Below, one piece after another: positions 44,561 to 53,516 of a DNA stretch of 64,000 bases. The DNA is taken from assembly GCA_019637795.1 (NCBI GenBank), contig JAHBUY010000007.1, positions 276,286 to 340,285 on the forward strand, written 5' to 3'. The stretch comes from a bacterium (lineage in GTDB: Bacteria > Desulfobacterota > Binatia > HRBIN30 > CADEER01). Made by a program: the position numbers and the translations under genes. Below the pieces are notes generated by a model. That model was not told where the DNA came from and searched no databases. It saw nothing but the letters and a program-made list of their open reading frames with translations. Numbering within the stretch: position 1 is the stretch's first letter; every line of letters begins with the position of its first letter.

Positions 44561-44944
44561 TCAGGCGTGCGCCTGCTGGTCGGCGAAGGCGCGGTCGCAC
44601 TTGGCGGCGAAGATGAAATCGCTCTCGGTGAGGCCGCGGATCTTGTGGGTCCAGATCTCGACCTCGACGCGACCCCAGGCGAGGCCGAGATCGGGGTGGT
44701 GGTTCTGCGCCTCGGCGATGGCGCCGATGCGGTTCACCAGGTCGAGCGCCTGGGCGAAGTTGGCGAGGCTGTAGCGCTTGCGCAGCGCCCCGTGCAGCGG
44801 CGATTTGGGATGCGGGTGGGCGGCGTCGGCATGCCACAGGGTCCACCCCTCGAGCTGGGCCAGCAGCGGCGCGATCTCCGCCTCGGTGAGCGGCGGGACG
44901 CCGCCGCGGCAGGGGACGCAGTTGCGTTCGGCGAGCGCGGTCAT
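44561..44944 (-). CDS. 4a-hydroxytetrahydrobiopterin dehydratase
   Basis: A pterin-4a-carbinolamine dehydratase of 127 residues. The active-site pattern is clear: AEAQNHHPDLGLAWGRVEV with the double His, followed by WTHKIRGLTESD. It regenerates pterin cofactor after aromatic amino-acid hydroxylation, or acts as a pterin-binding accessory protein. A short N-terminal Cys pair (NCVPCRGG) is usual in bacterial members. It lies 21 bp before the DUF35 gene on the same strand, probably by chance of operon packing. Confidence 0.9.
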   Translation of the reverse strand: MTALAERNCVPCRGGVPPLTEAEIAPLLAQLEGWTLWHADAAHPHPKSPLHGALRKRYSLANFAQALDLVNRIGAIAEAQNHHPDLGLAWGRVEVEIWTHKIRGLTESDFIFAAKCDRAFADQQAHA

Positions 44945-44954
44945 CGGGCCTCCG

Positions 44955-45926
44955 TCAGAGGGCGCAGGCGGCGCCGCCGATGGCGCACTGCACGGCGTCG
45001 CGCTCGCGGCCCTCGCCGCGGTTGCCGGCGCCGCGGTTGCCGCCGCCGTCGATCAGCCCCGGGCCGCGCACCGCGACGCCGTCGCCGCCGTTGTCGACCG
45101 CCTGGTTGCCGGCGAGGTGGAGCTGGCTGCCACTGCCGGTGATGCCGTCGCCGTCGTTGTCCCTCGCCTGGCAGCCGCGGACGTCGAGCCGCGACGCCTG
45201 CAGGACGATGCCGTCCTTGCGCCCGCCGCGCGCCGCGCAGTCCGCGAGCGTGTGTCCGATGCCCATCAGGCTGAATCCGGCGCTGCCGCTGCGATCGGCG
45301 ACGTTGCCGCTCCCCGGGCCGCCGATCACGCCGGAATCGCCCATCACGAAATAGCCGAAGCGGCCGCAGTCCTCGGCGTGCGTCTCGCTGATCTCGAAGC
45401 CGCTGCCGGCGAGCGCGAAGCCGTCGCGCCGCGCGCCGGCGATGCTGACGCGGCGGACCACGAAATCGCGCCCGGTGACCCGCATGCCGTCTCGCTGGCT
45501 GCCGCGGATGGCGACATCCTGGATCAACGCGATGCCGTCGCGCCCGCGGGCGACGATGCCGTCGTCGAAGCCGTCGAGCGTGCCCGGCGCGCCACGGCTG
45601 ATGATGCTGGCGCCGCCGGGACCGCCGTTGACCACCCGCAGCCCGATGCCGCGCCCCTTGCCGCGCAGCGTGTGCCCGGCCAGGTCCAACACCAGCGAGG
45701 TCCGGTCGTCGGTGGCGCGGAGGAGCAGGCCGTCGAAGCGGCAGGTGCTGCGCACCACCGGATCGTCGCCGAGCACCGTGCTGGACACGACTTCGTCGCC
45801 GCAGGCGCAGGGCACGTCCACCCCGCCGACGTCGTCGCCGCAGCGCTTGGCGGCGGCGGCCCCCGCCAGCCCCGCCAGGACGATCAGCGCCGAGACGCTG
45901 ACGGGGACGAGGCGCGACACCGACAT
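44955..45926 (-). CDS. secreted right-handed beta-helix protein
   Basis: The 323-residue protein has a signal peptide (VSALIVLAGLAGAAAA) and then a Cys-containing start (KRCGDDVGG, VPCACGDEVV) leading into about ten parallel beta-helix turns rich in GDG, RDG and DNDGDGI motifs. This is the pectate-lyase-like fold used by polysaccharide-acting and surface proteins. No catalytic set is visible. The ATG at 45926 gives the proper leader; longer starts add non-signal sequence. Confidence 0.75.
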   Translation of the reverse strand: MSVSRLVPVSVSALIVLAGLAGAAAAKRCGDDVGGVDVPCACGDEVVSSTVLGDDPVVRSTCRFDGLLLRATDDRTSLVLDLAGHTLRGKGRGIGLRVVNGGPGGASIISRGAPGTLDGFDDGIVARGRDGIALIQDVAIRGSQRDGMRVTGRDFVVRRVSIAGARRDGFALAGSGFEISETHAEDCGRFGYFVMGDSGVIGGPGSGNVADRSGSAGFSLMGIGHTLADCAARGGRKDGIVLQASRLDVRGCQARDNDGDGITGSGSQLHLAGNQAVDNGGDGVAVRGPGLIDGGGNRGAGNRGEGRERDAVQCAIGGAACAL

Positions 45927-46092
45927 GGCTCGGTTGAACCATACGCCCACGGGAGCTTCAACCGGGTTCGCGGCCGGCGCGCGTGGTCCGACGGCACGCC
46001 AGACGCCCGGTCCTGTCGTCACGAACATAGGGGATTCCACCATTTTCAATTCACCGCGCCGCCGCTATACGGATGCCAGCGGGAGCAACGCG

Positions 46093-46797
46093 ATGAGCAG
46101 CGAATCCTTCGACCACCTCGACAGCGCGCCGTCCGAGCCGAGCCCCACCGTGTACGTCGTCGACGATGATCCGGCGATGCGCTCGTCGCTGCGCTGGCTG
46201 ATCGAGTCGGTCGGCCTGGCGGTCTGCACCTGCGGCAGCGCGCGCGAGTTTCTGGCGACCTATCGCGACAACGGCCCCGGCTGTCTCGTCCTCGACGTCC
46301 GCATGCCCGGCATGAGCGGTCTCGACCTGCAAGCGGAGCTGGTCCGCCAGAGCATCGAGATCCCCATCCTCATCATCACCGGCTACGCCGAGGTGCCGCT
46401 CGCGGTGCGGGCGATGAAGGCGGGGGCCTTCGACTTCATCGAGAAGCCGTTCAGCGACCAGACCCTGCTCGATCGCATCCGCGCCGCGGTGGCGCGCGAC
46501 GAGGTGACGCGACGACGCCGCACCGTCCGCGAGCAGATCGAGGCGCGCATGCGTCTGCTGACGCAGCGCGAGCGCGACGTGCTCGACCGGGTGATCGCCG
46601 GCAAGAGCAACAAGGTGATCGCCGCCGAGCTCAACCTGAGCATGAAGACCGTCGAGGTGCACCGCGCGCACGTGATGGAGAAGCTGCGGGCGACCTCACT
46701 GGCCGATCTCATTCGCCTGGTGCTGCTCGCCGAGGGCAACGAGCCCGAGAACGCGTCGTCGACGTCTGGCAGGTCCGGCGGCGCCGACGTGCACTGA
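46093..46797 (+). CDS. FixJ-family response regulator
   Basis: The 234-residue regulator has a receiver domain (VYVVDDDPAMRSSL, phosphoacceptor Asp in CLVLDVRMPGMSG, Thr in IITGYAEVPLA, Lys in IEKPFSDQ) and a LuxR-type DNA-binding domain (LTQRERDVLDRVIAGKSNK and a recognition helix in LNLSMKTVEVHRAHVMEKL). FixJ-type proteins dimerise on phosphorylation and activate transcription. No kinase is adjacent, so it is an orphan here. It is divergent from the beta-helix gene. Confidence 0.92.
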   Translation: MSSESFDHLDSAPSEPSPTVYVVDDDPAMRSSLRWLIESVGLAVCTCGSAREFLATYRDNGPGCLVLDVRMPGMSGLDLQAELVRQSIEIPILIITGYAEVPLAVRAMKAGAFDFIEKPFSDQTLLDRIRAAVARDEVTRRRRTVREQIEARMRLLTQRERDVLDRVIAGKSNKVIAAELNLSMKTVEVHRAHVMEKLRATSLADLIRLVLLAEGNEPENASSTSGRSGGADVH

Positions 46798-46963
46798 CCC
46801 GGTTCGTCCGCCGAGCCGATCGGGAAAACCCGCAGCGGTATGCGGGAAAATCCCAACTTCTCAAGACTTGGGCCGCGTGGTACCTTCCCGACCGCTGGCA
46901 TGTCGAATGACCAGCGAGCTCGCCGATCGGCATACGATCGGCCCAGTGGCGGTGGGGTGCTGT

Positions 46964-47140
46964 ATGCGCAGGAAAGACACAACGGTCACGGCCAAGACGT
47001 CTCAGGCTCGTGCCGGCCGCGCCTCGAATGCGGGCTCGCCGGCGAAGCGCCGCTCGTCGCTGGCGCCGGGCCGCGCGCAGCTCGTGCCGATCGCCCTCCC
47101 CAGGCGCTTCGTCGACGGCGTCGCCTGGGATGAGGTCTGA
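46964..47140 (+). CDS. 58-residue basic protein
   Basis: A short frame rich in Ala, Arg and Ser with a better-folded end (LVPIALPRRFVDGVAWDEV). GGTGGGG lies upstream of the ATG. Inverted GCCGATC/GATCGGC arms (about 46922-46942) precede it. Not recognised; may be a small regulatory or secreted peptide, or not coding. Confidence 0.35.
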   Translation: MRRKDTTVTAKTSQARAGRASNAGSPAKRRSSLAPGRAQLVPIALPRRFVDGVAWDEV

Positions 47141-47162
47141 GCGGCACGCCTGGGGGTGTCCC

Positions 47163-47486
47163 ATGGCGAACGGCCTCCGCGGTTCCGTGGTCAACGCGCG
47201 GCGCCCGAGCGCGGCGCGCGCCTCGTTGCGCATCGACCCCACCCTGCCCCACGCGCTGGTCGGTCTCGTGCTCGCCGCCGGCGATGCGGGCACCGCGCGG
47301 CGCCCGCGTCCGCGCGCCAACGACGCGCGCCGGCGCCCGCTGCCCAGCCGGCTGCCGAGCGCGATCGCCACCGAGGTGCCGCCCAACATCCTGTACCGGC
47401 GCTATCCGCTGGTGACCTCGCTGCTGGTCGAGCTCGACGAGCTGCGCCGCGCGGGCATCGTCCCGCCGTCCCGGCGCAACCGCTGA
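47163..47486 (+). CDS. hypothetical basic protein
   Basis: A 107-residue, Arg/Ala/Pro-rich protein. Its C-terminal 35 residues (AIATEVPPNILYRRYPLVTSLLVELDELRRAGIV) look like a small folded helix region. GGGGG precedes the ATG. No family recognised. Confidence 0.4.
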   Translation: MANGLRGSVVNARRPSAARASLRIDPTLPHALVGLVLAAGDAGTARRPRPRANDARRRPLPSRLPSAIATEVPPNILYRRYPLVTSLLVELDELRRAGIVPPSRRNR

Positions 47487-47529
47487 ACGCGCCTGGCATC
47501 TCCCGCGCGGCCCATGCTAGAGGCCGCGC

Positions 47530-48159
47530 ATGGCTTCAGGCGGCAGGACGGCATCCAGCTCCGGAACCCGCAGCCGTCCGCCCGAGCTGCTGCGCAAGCT
47601 GATCGCCGTGGCCATGGATCTCGAGCGGCGGACCATGCAGCTCTACTGCCGGTACGAGACCCGCTTCCAGCATCCGGCGGAAGTGCGCCGCTTCTGGTTC
47701 GACATGGCGGAACACGAGTCGCGCCACTTCGGCGGTCTGGCCATGGTCGCCGGGCTGCTCGAGTGCACCCCTGAGCGCACCCTCCCGGCGGCGCCGGCGC
47801 TCACCCGCGAGCACGTGGAGCGCCTGCGGGCGCTGCTCGACAAGGCGGAAGCGGAGGCGCGCACCGAGATCACGCTGACCCGGGCCTTCGAAACCGCCCT
47901 CGAGATCGAGTGCTCGGAGATCGAGGACCTGGTCCTCGATCTGCTGACCGTCCTGAAGGGCGAGCGCGAGCGCGAGCGCGCGGTCCAGTTGGCGATCCAC
48001 GACCTCGGCGATCTGAGCTACATGATCGAGCGCTTCGGCAACGATCGCGCCCTGCTCACCCGCGTCGACCGGCTGATCGAGCAACAGGTGCATCGCCTGC
48101 GCACCCGCCCCGCCGGCGCGACGCGCGCCCCGAAGCTGCGCGCCGTCCGCAGCCGCTGA
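47530..48159 (+). CDS. ferritin-like domain protein
   Basis: A 209-residue all-helical protein with a ferritin/rubrerythrin-like four-helix pattern: a Glu in MDLERRTMQLY, the ExxH-type AEHESRHFGGL, and later Glu residues in FETALEIECSEIEDLVLD and the helix around SYMIERFG. Di-iron binding is plausible: Glu in helix 1, Glu/His in helix 2 and Glu residues in helix 3. Such proteins handle iron or peroxide. It stands alone on the plus strand. Metal binding is inferred from pattern. Confidence 0.68.
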   Translation: MASGGRTASSSGTRSRPPELLRKLIAVAMDLERRTMQLYCRYETRFQHPAEVRRFWFDMAEHESRHFGGLAMVAGLLECTPERTLPAAPALTREHVERLRALLDKAEAEARTEITLTRAFETALEIECSEIEDLVLDLLTVLKGERERERAVQLAIHDLGDLSYMIERFGNDRALLTRVDRLIEQQVHRLRTRPAGATRAPKLRAVRSR

Positions 48160-48185
48160 CTCGCCGCCCGCATTCCGGTCGCGCT

Positions 48186-48205
48186 GGCCGCGTTTCGGCG
48201 CGGCC
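48186..48205. terminator. GC hairpin between convergent genes
   Basis: Arms GGCCGCG (48186-48192) and CGCGGCC (48199-48205) around TTTCGG, after the ferritin-like stop and before the convergent secreted gene. Confidence 0.5.
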
Positions 48206-48345
48206 TCCCGATTCCCTGCGCCTGCCGGGGCCTGAGCACGCCGGCGGCGGCGAGGCGCCGCCAGTGCGCGGCGCTCGCCCTTCTCAACCGCGCCCTACGT
48301 GGCGCCGCCGCGCGGCGCGGGCGGCTGGCGGCGCGGGCCTTCAGC

Positions 48346-49212
48346 TCACGGGCAGGTGATGCCCACCCAGGTATCGCAGTCGATCGCCAGCACGTCCGTC
48401 TCGTTGATCATCTCGCAGAAGCGGCACTTGGCCTGGTTCGCCAGACAGGTCGCCAGGCCAGCGGCGTCGATCGTCGGCGGCGTGGAGAAGCCGGCGCAGG
48501 CGCCGCCGGCGAACTCATCGACCGATCCCGAACCGCAGAACTGCCCCGCCGTGGTCTGCAGTTGCGCCTTGGCATTGGCGATCTTGCCTTTGGTGTCCGC
48601 GGCCACCGACAGGCCGCTCGCCAGCGCGGCGTTGGTGACGCACTGCTCGAGCTGCGCGTTGGTCGTGGCGCCGCTCGGCGCGAAGGCGCCGTTCGCGGTC
48701 AGCGCGTTCTTCTTGCACTGCAGCCAGATCTTGCCCATGGCGCGGGACAGCTTGCTCACCCGGTTGATCACCTTCACCTGGCAGGCGCATTCGCGGGCGT
48801 TGGTGTCGCACGACTTCAGGGCGCTCATGCCGGCGCCGAAGACGTCGCGCGCCAGGTCCTTGGCGCCGTCCTGCGCGGCATCGTTGGTGATGGTCGCGCC
48901 GGCGAAGAACATCGACGGCGTCCCGCTGCACTTCTTGGTGATGTCCGCCGTCGTCGACTGCCGTTTCTTGTTCACCGCGCCCTTGGGATCGGTGTCGATG
49001 CAGGCATCCGCGCTGGGGCCCGGATTGAGCTGCGTCTTCACGGCGGCGGCGACGCATCCGTCGCTCACCTTCAACTGCGCGGCCTGCACCTTCACGCCAT
49101 CGCTATTGATCTTGTTGATGCAGATCTGCTCCGCCTTGGGCAGGGCGGCGAGCAGGACGCTCGGCGCGGCGAGCGCCGCCAGCGTCATCCCGATCAGCAG
49201 CTTTCGTGACAT
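48346..49212 (-). CDS. secreted Cys-rich protein
   Basis: The 288-residue protein has a signal peptide (IGMTLAALAAPSVLLA) and a body with many Cys (EQICINKI, DGCVAAAV, DACIDTD, KKCSGTP, KSCDTNARECACQ, QCKKNAL, EQCVTNA, FCGSGS, CLANQAKCRFCEM). It has helical repeats of the style seen in secreted proteins of Binatia-like genomes. GGAGG precedes the ATG. The Cys content suggests a disulfide-bonded exported protein. Function unknown. Confidence 0.68.
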   Translation of the reverse strand: MSRKLLIGMTLAALAAPSVLLAALPKAEQICINKINSDGVKVQAAQLKVSDGCVAAAVKTQLNPGPSADACIDTDPKGAVNKKRQSTTADITKKCSGTPSMFFAGATITNDAAQDGAKDLARDVFGAGMSALKSCDTNARECACQVKVINRVSKLSRAMGKIWLQCKKNALTANGAFAPSGATTNAQLEQCVTNAALASGLSVAADTKGKIANAKAQLQTTAGQFCGSGSVDEFAGGACAGFSTPPTIDAAGLATCLANQAKCRFCEMINETDVLAIDCDTWVGITCP

Positions 49213-49438
49213 GCGTCCTCCTCGACTGATGCCGCGACATGCGCGGCCGAGCCCACGGTTCCGCGCCGCGCGCCACGTGTCCCCCACCCGGTGCCGGCCG
49301 TGCCGGCTCGGGTGGGCGCCCCCGCGTTGTCGGCGCCTGACTGATGACCCCCAAAGCGACGTTTCGCACCGACGCTAGCACGGCGACGCAATCGACCGAA
49401 GCACAATCTTCGGCGCCCGGCGCCGGCGCGGACAATCC

Positions 49439-49475
49439 TTGACTCTCGCGCTCCGACCAAATTAGACACCATGTC
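49439..49475 (+). promoter_or_regulatory. promoter and possible operator of TetR gene
   Basis: TTGACT (49439-49444) and ATTAGA (49461-49466) are spaced 16 bases apart. GACACCATGTC (49465-49475) carries inverted GACA/TGTC halves overlapping the -10, a likely autoregulatory site. Confidence 0.45.
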
Positions 49476-49486
49476 AGGTTCTGCCT

Positions 49487-50107
49487 TTGAGCTCGACGGC
49501 GAAAGCGACTCCGCGCCCCTACATGCCGGCGGCGGTGCGGCGCGACCACCTCCTAGCGGTGGCGGGTCGACTGGTCCGTCAGGGCGGCTGGAACGCGCTG
49601 TCGATGCAGGGACTCGCGGCGGCCGCGGGGCTCAGCCGCCAGACGGTGTACGAACATTTCGCCAGCGCCGAGGATCTCTCGGTCGCGACGCTCGTACACC
49701 TCTTCGAACGCGCCTACGAGGCGACCGCGATCATCGTCCGTGACGGCACCGAGCCGACGACCACCCTCGCCGCCGCCTACGACCTCTTTCTCGACCTGCC
49801 GGCGGAGGAACGCCGCGCCCTCAGGGCGCTGGCGAGCGACAGCGATGGCGGCCGCCGCGGCCTCGGGCGCGCCAAACGCCGCCTGCGCAGCCGCATCGCC
49901 GAGCTCTGGACACCGTACGTTCGCCACCTGACGGGCCTCGACGCCGCCGAGGCGACGGCCCTCACCTGGATGCTGATCACCGCCGGGTGGGGACTGGCCG
50001 ACAGCATCGCCGAAGGCACCCTGAGCCGGAGGCGCGGGCGCGAGCTGTTCGTCCGCTTCGCCGTGCAGACGCTGAAGACCTGGCGCGCGCCGGCGTCACC
50101 TGACTGA
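49487..50107 (+). CDS. TetR/AcrR family regulator
   Basis: The TetR DNA-binding domain is clear near the N-terminus: HLLAVAGRLVRQGGWNALSMQGLAAAAGLSRQTVYEHFASAEDL. The ligand-binding helices follow. Starting at TTG the protein has 206 residues; the ATG at 49523 (MPAAVRRDHL) gives 194 residues and is equally plausible. The downstream DUF3604 operon starts 37 bp later on the same strand and could be under its control. Ligand unknown. Confidence 0.87.
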   Translation: MSSTAKATPRPYMPAAVRRDHLLAVAGRLVRQGGWNALSMQGLAAAAGLSRQTVYEHFASAEDLSVATLVHLFERAYEATAIIVRDGTEPTTTLAAAYDLFLDLPAEERRALRALASDSDGGRRGLGRAKRRLRSRIAELWTPYVRHLTGLDAAEATALTWMLITAGWGLADSIAEGTLSRRRGRELFVRFAVQTLKTWRAPASPD

Positions 50108-50144
50108 GCGCCGCGCGTCGCATCACCACGAAGGGGGGAGCTCC

Positions 50145-52541
50145 ATGACGACCGGGGGATTCTGGGCGCGGAAGCTGACACTGATCGCGGTGCTGCCGCC
50201 GATCCTGTCCGCCGCCGCGTTGGCGCAGCCGGGCCCATGGGCGCGCACCGAGACGCGCCAGGCGTGCGCCAGCTTCGACAAGTACCGCCAGCCGTTCTTC
50301 GGCGACACCCACGTGCACACCGCCTATTCGTCGGACGCCCTCTTCGCCGGCACGCGGGAGGATCCGCGCGGCGCCTATCGCTTCGCGCAGGGACAGGCCA
50401 TCGGGCTGCCGCCGTTCGATGCCCAGGGCAACCCGACGCGCACCGCCCAGCTCCGGCGGCCGCTCGACTTCACCGCCGTCACCGATCACGCCGAGCAGTT
50501 CGGCGAGATCGCCGTCTGCCAGACGCCCGGTCTCGCCGGCTACGATTCGCCGGAGTGCGTCAGTCTGCGCAACCAGCTCGCCGCGCCGCTGCCGCCGCTG
50601 CCGAGCGTCCTGCCGCCCATCCCGGTGATCCAATTCCTCCTCACCTACGGCGTCCTCAACCCGCCGGCCCGCTACGGCTGGTGCGGCCCGGGCTCGGACT
50701 GCGCGCTGCAGGCGTCGCTGGTGTGGGAGGACACCCAGGACGCCGCCGAGCAGTACTACGACCGCACGTCGGCCTGCGCGTTCACCACCTTCGTCGGCTA
50801 CGAGTGGAGCGGCCAACCGGGCGGCAACAACCTCCATCGCAACGTCATCTTCCGCAACCAGGTGGTGCCGCCGCTGCCGATCTCCTTCATGGAGGAGCCC
50901 ACGCCGCAGGGCCTCTGGCAGCAGCTCCAGGCCCAGTGTCTCGACGGACTCACCGGCTGCGACGTGCTCGCCATCCCGCACAACCCGAACGCCAGCGGCG
51001 GCTTGATGTTCGCGCCGGTGAACGCCGACGGCAGCCCGCTCTCCCCCTCGGACGCCTTCTTCCGCGCCGGCATGGAACCGCTGGTGGAGATGAACCAGCA
51101 CAAGGGCGATTCGGAATGCCGCCCCGGCGTCGGCGGCGCCACCGACGAGCTCTGCGGATTCGAGAAGCTCAACCGCCTGCAACTGTTCAGCCCGGTGTCC
51201 GATCCGAACCAGGTCTTCCCGGCCCGCAACTACATCCGCAACGTCCTCAAGGACGGCCTGCTCCAGGAACAGGCCATCGGCGTCAACCCGTTCAGGCTCG
51301 GCTTGATCGGCAGCACCGACGACCACAACGCCACGCCGGGCGCGGTCGAGGAGGAGGATTACGGCGGCTTCGGCCACATCGGCAATCGCGACCGCAATCC
51401 CGCCAACATGCTGGCGCGCGTGACCCCGGCCGGCATCGAGAGCACCCCCGGCGGCCTCGCCGTCGTGTGGGCGGAGGAGAACTCGCGCGACGCGTTGTTC
51501 GCCGCCATGCGCCGGCGCGAGGTCTATGGCACCAGCGGCACGCGTCCGATGTTGCGCTTCTTCGCCGGCCGCGAGCCCGGCCTGCGCTGCGGCGACCCCG
51601 AGTTCGTCGCCACCGCGTACCGCGGCGGCGTGCCCATGGGGGGCGAGATCGGTCCGGTGCGCGGCAACCGCAGTCCGCGCTTCGGGGTCCTGGCGATGCG
51701 CGATCCCGGCACGCCGGGCGCGCCCGGCGGCCTGCTGCAGCGGGCGCAGATCGTCAAGGGCTGGGTCGACGGCAACGGCCAGTCGCACGAGAAGGTGTTC
51801 GAGGTCGCCGGCGATCCGGCATCGACCGCCACCGTCGACACCGCGACCTGCCAGACCAGCGGGCCGGGGGCCGAGTCCCTCTGCGCCGTCTGGGAGGATC
51901 CCGAATTCGATCCGTCGCAGCGCGCGTTCTACTACGCCCGCCTGCTCGAGAACCCGAGCTGCCGCTGGAGCACCTACCTCTGCAACACCCTCGCCCTCGA
52001 CTGCGCGCAGCCCGCGTCGGTGCCGGCCGAGTACGCCGAGTGCTGTAACCCGGCGGTCGCCAAGACCATCCAGGAGCGCGCCTGGTCGTCGCCGATCTGG
52101 TACCGACCGGAGGGTCTGGCGCGTCTACGCGGCAAGCTCTCCTTCGGTCGCAGCCCGCAGCGCGACATGCTGCAGTTGCAGGTGACGTTCGGGACCCTCC
52201 CGCCCGGTTTCGACGTCCGGACCCAGGATCTGGTCATCGCCCTGCAGGACGACGACGAGGTCTTTCGCGTCACCGTACCGGCCGGGTTCATGCAGGAGGA
52301 GACCCCGGGCCACTTCACCTGGCGCGATCGCGCCGGCAACCTGAGCGGGGTCCGCAGCCTCGATCTCAAGGTGACGCCGGGCGGCCCCGCGGTCCTGCGC
52401 TTGCGCACCCTGCCGCGCGCGTTCCCCAACGCCGACCGCAGCGACCATTTCATGGAGCTGACGATCCGGGCCGGCACGGCGGAGGTCCGCACCGCGCCCC
52501 TCTGGTCGGCGACCAGCCACCGCCTGGCGACGCGGAGCTGA
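50145..52541 (+). CDS. DUF3604 family secreted protein (PHP-like)
   Basis: The 798-residue protein has a signal peptide (PPILSAAALA) and the DUF3604 signature: PFFGDTHVHTAYSSDA, DFTAVTDHAEQFGEI, FTTFVGYEWSG, VLAIPHNPNASGG, FRAGMEPLVEMNQHKGDSEC, LGLIGSTDDHNATPG and RREVYGTSGTRPMLRFF. The His/Asp-rich motifs resemble metal sites of PHP-type hydrolases. Substrate is unknown. GGGGGGAG precedes the ATG. It starts an operon with a parvulin-type protein and a HupE/UreJ-like membrane protein, a set that recurs around DUF3604 genes. Confidence 0.9.
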   Translation: MTTGGFWARKLTLIAVLPPILSAAALAQPGPWARTETRQACASFDKYRQPFFGDTHVHTAYSSDALFAGTREDPRGAYRFAQGQAIGLPPFDAQGNPTRTAQLRRPLDFTAVTDHAEQFGEIAVCQTPGLAGYDSPECVSLRNQLAAPLPPLPSVLPPIPVIQFLLTYGVLNPPARYGWCGPGSDCALQASLVWEDTQDAAEQYYDRTSACAFTTFVGYEWSGQPGGNNLHRNVIFRNQVVPPLPISFMEEPTPQGLWQQLQAQCLDGLTGCDVLAIPHNPNASGGLMFAPVNADGSPLSPSDAFFRAGMEPLVEMNQHKGDSECRPGVGGATDELCGFEKLNRLQLFSPVSDPNQVFPARNYIRNVLKDGLLQEQAIGVNPFRLGLIGSTDDHNATPGAVEEEDYGGFGHIGNRDRNPANMLARVTPAGIESTPGGLAVVWAEENSRDALFAAMRRREVYGTSGTRPMLRFFAGREPGLRCGDPEFVATAYRGGVPMGGEIGPVRGNRSPRFGVLAMRDPGTPGAPGGLLQRAQIVKGWVDGNGQSHEKVFEVAGDPASTATVDTATCQTSGPGAESLCAVWEDPEFDPSQRAFYYARLLENPSCRWSTYLCNTLALDCAQPASVPAEYAECCNPAVAKTIQERAWSSPIWYRPEGLARLRGKLSFGRSPQRDMLQLQVTFGTLPPGFDVRTQDLVIALQDDDEVFRVTVPAGFMQEETPGHFTWRDRAGNLSGVRSLDLKVTPGGPAVLRLRTLPRAFPNADRSDHFMELTIRAGTAEVRTAPLWSATSHRLATRS

Positions 52542-52559
52542 GCCCGGAGACGACCGTCG

Positions 52560-53516
52560 ATGCGCTGCCTGCGCCTGCCGCTGCTGCACTTCCTGCTCGG
52601 CGGCGTCCTGCTCTTCGGGATCGCGCGCGCCGTGCGCTCCGACGCCGGGCGCGATTCCCTCCGCTCGCCGGTGGTGATCACCGCCGCCGAGATCGCGACC
52701 ATGCGCGACGCCTACACCAGGGAAACCGGCCTGCAGCCGACGGCCGCGGACGAGGCGGCCCTGGTGGACCGCGCCGTCGACGAGGAGCTCCTCTTCCGCG
52801 CCGCGCTGGCGCGCGGACTGGACCGCGACCGCAGCGTCCGTTCCTGGCTGATCGAGCAGATGCGGATCCTCACCGACGACGACGTCAGCGATGATGACGG
52901 CCTCTATGCTCGCGCCAGGGCGCTCGGGCTCGACCGCAAGGATCTGGTCGTGCGGCGCATCGTCGTGCAGAAGATGCGCCTGCTCGCGGCGCGGGCCGGC
53001 GAAGACGCCGTGAGCGAGCAGACGCTGCGCGCCTTCTACGACCGACACCGCGACGACTATCGCGCCCCCGATCGCGTCAGCGTCTGGCACCTCTACGTCG
53101 CGGCGGCGCGCGCCGACGATGCCGCGCCGCTGTTCGCCCGCGCCCGCGCCGGCGCCCTGTCACCGGCCGCCGCGGTGCGGCACGGCGACCCCTTCCCGCA
53201 ACCGCCACATCTGGTGGATCAGTCGCGGCAGCAGCTCGTGAAGCTCTTCGGGGCTGCTGTCGCCGACGCGATCCTCGCCGCCCCGAGCGGATCCTGGGTC
53301 GGTCCGCTGCGCTCGCCGCTCGGCGTCCATCTCTTCTGGATCGAGGGTCTGGTCGCCGGCGCCGCGCCGCCGTTCGAGGCGGTGCGCGGCCGCGTCCTCG
53401 CCGCCTGGCGCCAGGAACACCGCGCCGAGCGCCTGACCGAGCTGTTGCGCGCGCTCCGGGATGCACAACCGCTGCAGGTCGAGTCGACGGCCTGGCGGGA
53501 GCGGCCCCGGGCATGA
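52560..53516 (+). CDS. parvulin-type peptidyl-prolyl isomerase-like protein, membrane-anchored
   Basis: The 318-residue protein has one N-terminal hydrophobic anchor (LPLLHFLLGGVLLFGIA), a SurA/PpiC-like helical chaperone region (EAALVDRAVDEELLFRAALARGL, then RIVVQKMRLLA) and a C-terminal parvulin-like domain (VSVWHLYVAA, LFGAAVADAILAAP, WVGPLRSPLGVHLFWIEG). It probably assists folding of an exported protein, likely its operon partner DUF3604. It starts 18 bp after that gene and overlaps the next by ATGA. Confidence 0.78.
   Translation: MRCLRLPLLHFLLGGVLLFGIARAVRSDAGRDSLRSPVVITAAEIATMRDAYTRETGLQPTAADEAALVDRAVDEELLFRAALARGLDRDRSVRSWLIEQMRILTDDDVSDDDGLYARARALGLDRKDLVVRRIVVQKMRLLAARAGEDAVSEQTLRAFYDRHRDDYRAPDRVSVWHLYVAAARADDAAPLFARARAGALSPAAAVRHGDPFPQPPHLVDQSRQQLVKLFGAAVADAILAAPSGSWVGPLRSPLGVHLFWIEGLVAGAAPPFEAVRGRVLAAWRQEHRAERLTELLRALRDAQPLQVESTAWRERPRA

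Noticed and set aside
46829..46846. A terminator hairpin after the FixJ-type gene (CCCGCA/TGCGGG)
   Set aside because: The T-tract would be on the minus strand only, where no gene reads into it.
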